Under the pieces are notes generated by a model. It did no database searches and was not told the origin of the DNA. It saw nothing but the letters and a program-made list of their open reading frames with translations. The translations under genes and the position numbers were made by a program. Shown one piece after another: positions 59,505-64,000 of a stretch of 64,000 bases of DNA. Source of the stretch: UBA7185 sp964606855 (GTDB lineage Bacteria; Bacillota; Peptococcia; Peptococcales; Peptococcaceae). Location: the NCBI GenBank assembly GCA_964606855.1, contig CAZSHM010000003.1:17800-81799 (forward strand). Reading direction: 5' to 3'. Numbering within the stretch: position 1 is the stretch's first letter; the number at the start of each line of letters is the position of its first letter.

Positions 59505-61601
59505 TCAGAATTTCTCCGTGAGGATCTGGTAGGCCGGCGCGCCCTCACATTCCGCAGGCATATCCACCCCCAGGAGAACCGCCGCCGTCGGGGCTAAATC
59601 GACCTCGCGGACATAGCGGGATGTGCGATAATTCTGCTTGATGCCGGGGCCCGCCGCGATGAAGATCGGGGAGAGCGAAGTGTCGTTGTAGCCGTATGCG
59701 GTGGACAGGCCGGGGCCGTGATCCTCCACATAGCTCTCGTGCACCGCAAAGACAATGTCGGAGCCCATCGGTCCGCCCAGTCCCAGAAGGACGGCGTCCT
59801 TGTTGTGCAGCGCCAGCGAAATGATGCGCTTTCCGGTCTTTGGATGCCTGTAACTGTAGAGGTCTGTGATGATCTGCTCCTCCAGCTCGTACTTGTCTGC
59901 CGGATCGACGATCCCGTGCGGATCCCGCCCTTTCAGGTTGATGTAGATGCTGTTGGAGCGGGTCATGATGGCCTTGGTCTTGCTCCAGTCGATCTCCGGC
60001 AGTTCCTTGCCGTTCTCGTCCACCTTGAAGACCGTGTAGCCCAGGGAACGCAGGGGTTCCTCGCACACGCCGGTGTTGTCGCCCTGCGGCACGGCCTCCT
60101 CCTCCGCGCAGACCAGCGCGTGATCGGAAAAGAGCAGAATCGTCCAACCCTCGTCGATCAGATGCAGGAACGTGCCGATATAATCGTCGGTGATCTTGTA
60201 GGTGGCCTCGGCGAACTTGACGACCTCGCTCTCATCATAGCGGGATGTGTCGCGGTTCTTCATGTACTTCATATAGTTGTGGCCCATCAGGTCGATATTG
60301 TGCATGTGCGAGAAGATGACCTCGACGCCGTGCTCCCGGATCATGTAGTGCATCAGGTTGGACTGCCACTCGGCGGCCTTTCTCCACTGCGGCTCGTTGC
60401 ATTTCATAATCAGATCGGCGTCGTTGCCGCTCATCTGGCTGGTCGGCTGCGGCGGTCCGAAATGCTCCAGCGCTTCCCGGAAGAGGCTCTTGGGGAACCA
60501 GACGGAGTCGTCCTCGCAGGACATGCCGCGGGAGGCCCAAATGCGCACATAACTGCCGTCCTCGGCAATCTTCAAGAGGCGCATGTTGCGGTAAACTTTC
60601 TCCTCCCCCTTGGCGCTCGGCACCACGTCGATGACGCCGGTAAAGACGTCATTCTCCAGTACGGTCACCGGCTCCGGCGTTTTCTTGTCCTTATAGATGG
60701 CGACATGATCGTAAACCCCGGATTCGTTTTTCAGGATCAGCGCGTTGCGGATGACTTTTCCATAGAATGTGATGATCACGAATTCCTTGGCGTCCGCCGG
60801 CACGTCGAACTCCCAGCCGTTCGCCGGAAATACCGGGGAGATGGAGCAGCCCGTCGGAAAATCGGCCAGATGCCACATCAGTCCGTGCGGCGCTTCATAG
60901 ATGATGTTGTCCACCACGAAACTTCCGTCCGGCTCATAGCCTTCTACATTGATAAATTCCTTGTACCACGCCCGGTATTTGGCCAGACGTTCCTTTGCCT
61001 CCGGCGTTTTTCCGGAGCCCGAGGTCTTCGCCAGCGAGAACTTCAGCTTTTCATCGCCCTCCACCTCGGAGGTGATCACGGACATGGGCATATAGGACGG
61101 CTTCTCCGCCTTAGTGCTCGCGACATAGAGCATATCCAGGTCGCGCACGGAAGACCAGGCACAGACAGCGCCGGGGCTGGAGCCGTCGATGGTATAGAGA
61201 TTTTCACTGTCGATGGTCGGCGGGAAACTTCCGCCCGGCCAGTGCATCACCAGGGTCTTCTTGCCGGCCTCGGCGGTGATGTTGAACAGCGGTTCAGCCT
61301 TCAGAAAACGGGAGGAAAACGCACCGATGGTAATATCCTTGTCGTCCTCGGCGGACAGGTTGTAATCCATGATGCCGTGCGTCATCGGATAGCAGCCCGT
61401 AGCCAGGGTAGCCCACATGGGCGGCGTGATGGTGGGGTTCGCGCCCAGCATCATCAGATCGTCGCGGCAGGAACCCAGATCCATCAGCTTTTTGACGTTG
61501 GGCATCTTGCCCTCTTCAACCAGCCGCTTGGTGAAGCGCGGATCCATCCCGTCGACGCCCAGCAGCAGCAGTTTGTCCGTCAAACCTTTCTTTCTCAGCA
61601 T
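59505..61601 (-). CDS. alkaline-phosphatase-superfamily hydrolase (type I phosphodiesterase-like), paralogue C
   Basis: 698 residues, cytoplasmic. Asp17 in LLGVDGMDP, nucleophile Thr59 in TITPPMWATLATG with PMTHGI, SHMHNIDLMGHNY, LFSDHALV. C-terminal part close to paralogue A: YELEEQIITDLY, LSPIFIAAGPGIK, MPAECEGAPAYQIL. Like A, it has Tyr (AYGYND) where NPP enzymes have a metal-binding His (THGYDN). Unlike A and B, it stands alone with its own promoter: no permease, ABC ATPase or zinc-ribbon gene adjoins it. ATG 61601 is eight bases after GGAG; an ATG two codons upstream lies too close. Confidence 0.85.
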   Translation of the reverse strand: MLRKKGLTDKLLLLGVDGMDPRFTKRLVEEGKMPNVKKLMDLGSCRDDLMMLGANPTITPPMWATLATGCYPMTHGIMDYNLSAEDDKDITIGAFSSRFLKAEPLFNITAEAGKKTLVMHWPGGSFPPTIDSENLYTIDGSSPGAVCAWSSVRDLDMLYVASTKAEKPSYMPMSVITSEVEGDEKLKFSLAKTSGSGKTPEAKERLAKYRAWYKEFINVEGYEPDGSFVVDNIIYEAPHGLMWHLADFPTGCSISPVFPANGWEFDVPADAKEFVIITFYGKVIRNALILKNESGVYDHVAIYKDKKTPEPVTVLENDVFTGVIDVVPSAKGEEKVYRNMRLLKIAEDGSYVRIWASRGMSCEDDSVWFPKSLFREALEHFGPPQPTSQMSGNDADLIMKCNEPQWRKAAEWQSNLMHYMIREHGVEVIFSHMHNIDLMGHNYMKYMKNRDTSRYDESEVVKFAEATYKITDDYIGTFLHLIDEGWTILLFSDHALVCAEEEAVPQGDNTGVCEEPLRSLGYTVFKVDENGKELPEIDWSKTKAIMTRSNSIYINLKGRDPHGIVDPADKYELEEQIITDLYSYRHPKTGKRIISLALHNKDAVLLGLGGPMGSDIVFAVHESYVEDHGPGLSTAYGYNDTSLSPIFIAAGPGIKQNYRTSRYVREVDLAPTAAVLLGVDMPAECEGAPAYQILTEKF

Positions 61602-61733
61602 ACGCATGACTCCTTTCTCCGTTGCGGCGCAGCAGGACTGCCCCGCAACCTTGTCCTTGTAAGATCTTGCCACCTTGTCTCTCTGGGAACGGATTTCTGT
61701 GCACTTTTCATCTACATCAAATCATCAACTTTA

Positions 61734-61762
61734 AGTATAGCAAGATCGTCCGCATTCGTCAA
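61734..61762 (-). promoter_or_regulatory. promoter of AP enzyme C
   Basis: Minus strand TTGACG (61757-61762), 17-base spacer, TATACT (61734-61739), in the gap after leuA. The leader of about 125 bases has no recognised motif. Confidence 0.8.
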
Positions 61763-61850
61763 ACAAAAAACTTTTTCACCGCCCGCGGATATAGAAAATC
61801 CGGGGCAGGATGCCCCGGACGGGTGAGACGGATGAACGGATATGCGCCGG

Positions 61851-63518
61851 TTATGCTTCCCAGAGCGGCAAGCGGTTGATGGCCGCGCACAGGGCCTCGA
61901 TGGAGGACTGGATGATATCCTCGTGGATGCCGATCCCCCACACCATCTGATTGTGCTGTGTGATAACCACGTAGGACATCGCTTTGGAGGAAGAGCCGCG
62001 GGAGAGGGAATGCTCCTTGTAATCCGTGAGCTCATAGGAGAAGCCCAGCCCCTTCTTCAGCGCCTTGCTGACCGCGTCGAGGCGGCCGTTCCCCTCCGAG
62101 TCGATGGTCTGCGTCACGCCCTTGTACGTCATCGTCACCTGGGCGGCAATGCCATCCGGCTTCTGGCGGAAATGCACCGCATCAAGCGTGAAATGCCTGG
62201 GGACATCGATATATTTTTGCTCCAGAATGGAGTAGATCCACTCCGGCGAGAGTTCCCTGTGTTCCTTGTCGGAGACAGCCTTGACGGCGTAGCCGAACTC
62301 CTCTTTCATCTTGTCCGGCAGGGTGATGCCGTAACTGTGCTGCAGAATATAGCTGACCCCGCCCTTGCCGGACTGGCTGTTGATGCGGATCACATCGGAA
62401 TCATAGGTGCGCCCCACATCGTGCGGATCGATCGGCAGATACGGCACCGACCAAGTGTCCAGATGCTTCTCTTCCCGGTAGTTCATGCCCTTTGCGATGG
62501 CGTCCTGGTGCGAGCCGGAGAAGGCTGTGAACACCAGCGACCCGCTGTACGGCTGCCGCGGATGAACCTGCATCCGGGTCAGGCGCTCATACGTCTCGCT
62601 GATCCGTGCCATGTCGTGAAAGTCCAGCTGCGGATCCACGCCGTGGGAGAAGAGGTTCATCGCCAGCGTGACGATGTCCACGTTGCCGGTGCGCTCCCCA
62701 TTGCCGAACAGCGTCCCCTCGATCCGGTCTGCGCCGGCCAAGAGGCCCAGCTCCGCGTCGCTCACGCCACAGCCGCGGTCATTGTGCGGGTGCAGACTGA
62801 GCACGACATTCTCGCGATACTTGAGGTGCTTGTGCATATACTCCACCTGGCTTGCAAACACATGCGGCATGGAAGTCTCCACCGTGGTGGGCAGGTTGAT
62901 AATCATCTTGCGCTCCGGCGCCGGCTGCCAGACATCCAGCACCGCGTTGCACACTTCCAGCGCGTAGTCCACCTCTGTGCCGGAGAAACTCTCCGGACTG
63001 TACTCGAACCTCACGTCGCCCCGAACATTCTCCGCCAGCTCGCTGAGGAGTTTGGCCCCGTCCACGGCGATCTGCTTGATCTCCTCCTTGCTGCGGCGGA
63101 ACACTTGCTCCCGCTGCGCCACCGATGTCGAATTGTAGAGATGCACCACCGCATGCGGCGCGCCGTCCACAGCCTCGAACGTCTTGCGGATGATGTGTTC
63201 CCGCGCCTGCGTCAGCACCTGCACCGTCACGTCCTCCGGGATCAGGTTCTGCTCGATCAGGGTGCGCAGAAACTGGTATTCCGTCTCCGAGGCGGCGGGG
63301 AAGCCGACCTCGATTTCCTTGAACCCGATCTCCAGCAGCAGCCGGAAAAACTCCAGCTTCTCCTCCAGGCTCATCGGCTCAATCAGCGCCTGGTTGCCGT
63401 CGCGCAGATCGACGCTGCACCAGACGGGCGCCTTCTCCAGCGCGTCGCGCTTCACCCAGTCATAGCAGGGCTCCGGCGGCATAAAATACGCTTTTCTGTA
63501 TTTCTGATACCCCTCCAT
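61851..63518 (-). CDS. leuA: 2-isopropylmalate synthase (LeuA type 2)
   Basis: First committed step of leucine synthesis: acetyl-CoA plus 2-oxoisovalerate. The 555 residues match the longer LeuA2/actinobacterial-type form. Catalytic domain with VDLRDGNQALIEPM, the metal site LSLHPHNDRG, TLFGNGERTGN and AFSGSHQDAI; C-terminal regulatory domain for leucine feedback (LDAVHFRQKPDGIAAQV, EGNGRLDAVSKALK). ATG eight bases after AGGAGG. Expression controlled by the T-box leader upstream. The other leu genes are not in the window. Confidence 0.97.
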   Translation of the reverse strand: MEGYQKYRKAYFMPPEPCYDWVKRDALEKAPVWCSVDLRDGNQALIEPMSLEEKLEFFRLLLEIGFKEIEVGFPAASETEYQFLRTLIEQNLIPEDVTVQVLTQAREHIIRKTFEAVDGAPHAVVHLYNSTSVAQREQVFRRSKEEIKQIAVDGAKLLSELAENVRGDVRFEYSPESFSGTEVDYALEVCNAVLDVWQPAPERKMIINLPTTVETSMPHVFASQVEYMHKHLKYRENVVLSLHPHNDRGCGVSDAELGLLAGADRIEGTLFGNGERTGNVDIVTLAMNLFSHGVDPQLDFHDMARISETYERLTRMQVHPRQPYSGSLVFTAFSGSHQDAIAKGMNYREEKHLDTWSVPYLPIDPHDVGRTYDSDVIRINSQSGKGGVSYILQHSYGITLPDKMKEEFGYAVKAVSDKEHRELSPEWIYSILEQKYIDVPRHFTLDAVHFRQKPDGIAAQVTMTYKGVTQTIDSEGNGRLDAVSKALKKGLGFSYELTDYKEHSLSRGSSSKAMSYVVITQHNQMVWGIGIHEDIIQSSIEALCAAINRLPLWEA

Positions 63519-63559
63519 GATTCTCTCCTCCTGTTTCTGTACTGCCTGCGCCGCGATTC

Positions 63560-63862
63560 CCAACAAAAAAGTCCTTTTCGCCATCAGAGACGAAAAAGGA
63601 CAGATTCCGCGGTACCACTCCGTTTGACGATGCCCGCACCGCGCGCATCGCCCGCTTGAAACCCATAACGGCAGGCGGCCGGCTGCTCCTATCCCGATCG
63701 CGGCATTGCCGCGCGAGGCTTGCCGCATCGCTTTCGGAACAGCGACTCCGGGGCCAGTTCCCCCGCATTCCGCAGTTGTCTCGCAGCGACCGACAACTCT
63801 CTGGATGCTTCCCGCGGGCTACTCTTCCCCATCACAGTCTTTCTCTCTGCAACTTTCCATCC
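63560..63862 (-). promoter_or_regulatory. T-box leader of leuA (tRNA-Leu sensing)
   Basis: About 300-base leader. Stem I shows the AGTA motif, CCAGAGAG and GCTGCGAGA. The antiterminator T-box core TGGTACCGCGG is at 63607-63617. The competing terminator (GTCCTTTTTCG / CGAAAAGGAC, then TTTTTT) is at 63565-63601. Uncharged tRNA binding at the specifier loop and T-box favours antitermination. The likely specifier is CTG (Leu) at 63755-63757, in the context GAA-CTG-GCCCCGGAGT, in agreement with leuA. The specifier assignment is by motif position, not by folding. Confidence 0.93.
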
Positions 63863-63891
63863 ATTATACCCGCGCCGCCCGGCTTTGTCAA
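63863..63891 (-). promoter_or_regulatory. consensus promoter of the leuA leader
   Basis: Minus strand perfect TTGACA (63886-63891), 17-base spacer, perfect TATAAT (63863-63868). Confidence 0.92.
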
Positions 63892-64000
63892 CCACCGAAA
63901 TCAGCGGGAAAATTCTAATATGGGGCATTTATGCCCGCATGTTCCCGAAGCTCCGCGTACCGCAGATTCGAGACCGTTCCATTTGTAGTATATTGGGACA
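63892..64000. other. unassigned right edge
   Basis: 109 bases upstream of the leuA promoter; no gene, terminator or repeat recognised. Confidence 0.5.

Noticed and set aside
1..64000. CRISPR arrays, insertion sequences, rRNA genes, replication origin
   Set aside because: None seen: no regularly spaced repeats, transposase genes, rRNA-like sequence or DnaA-box cluster.

Overview
The window is GC-rich bacterial chromosome carried mostly on the minus strand. It looks like an anaerobic, spore-lineage member of the Bacillota. The evidence is a PolC-type replicative polymerase, a full-length Spo0A, a YlbF (Ric-type) protein beside miaB, a HrcA/CIRCE-controlled groESL, a T-box leader on leuA, and the block uppS-cdsA-dxr-rseP-ispG-proS-polC. 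Heme genes with a CobA-HemD fusion and a Met8-type dehydrogenase fit Clostridia or Negativicutes. I cannot fix the class from this sequence.

Layout. 1-12.6 kb: one long minus-strand operon from a consensus promoter at 12.57 kb, running uppS, cdsA, dxr, rseP, ispG, proS, polC and then a truncated ABC-F gene. 12.7-14.2 kb: cinA, divergent. 14.3-21.8 kb: accessory cluster A, read right to left as zinc-ribbon protein, soluble ABC ATPase, VOC protein, SDR, unknown 328-aa protein, SLC13/DASS-type permease and an alkaline-phosphatase-superfamily (AP) enzyme. 22.1-32.7 kb: a minus-strand operon from one promoter: two polyprenyl-diphosphate synthase genes, met8-like, hemA, hemC, cobA-hemD, hemB, hemL, miaB, ylbF. 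33.0-39.6 kb: accessory cluster B, read right to left as AP enzyme, ABC ATPase, zinc-ribbon protein, LysR regulator, permease. 39.8-42.0 kb: groEL and groES. 42.2-43.9 kb, plus strand: 5-formyl-THF cyclo-ligase, three tRNAs (Glu, Val, Thr) and an integrase-core-like small protein. 44.1-54.0 kb: frr, pyrH, tsf, rpsB, aspS, hisS, a NUDIX-MutY fusion and gltX. 54.4-57.4 kb: uvrC and spo0A. 57.7-59.3 kb, plus strand: an M29 aminopeptidase and a small anchored DUF3887-like protein. 59.5-61.6 kb: a third, solitary AP enzyme. 61.9-63.9 kb: leuA with its T-box leader.

The most interesting content is the accessory module found twice, in clusters A and B. Both copies hold the same four families: AP enzyme, SLC13-like permease, YlmA-like ABC ATPase without membrane partner, and a small CxCxxC...CxxC protein. 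Gene order and accessory genes differ between copies, and a third AP paralogue stands alone. The enzymes lack signal peptides. A reasonable inference is import of an anionic organic compound followed by cytoplasmic hydrolysis, but the substrate is unknown. Two further oddities concern replication fidelity: PolC lacks its usual internal proofreading exonuclease, and MutY carries an extra N-terminal NUDIX domain.

Most long plus-strand reading frames opposite these genes are high-GC shadows and were left out. No CRISPR array, insertion sequence or prophage was seen.
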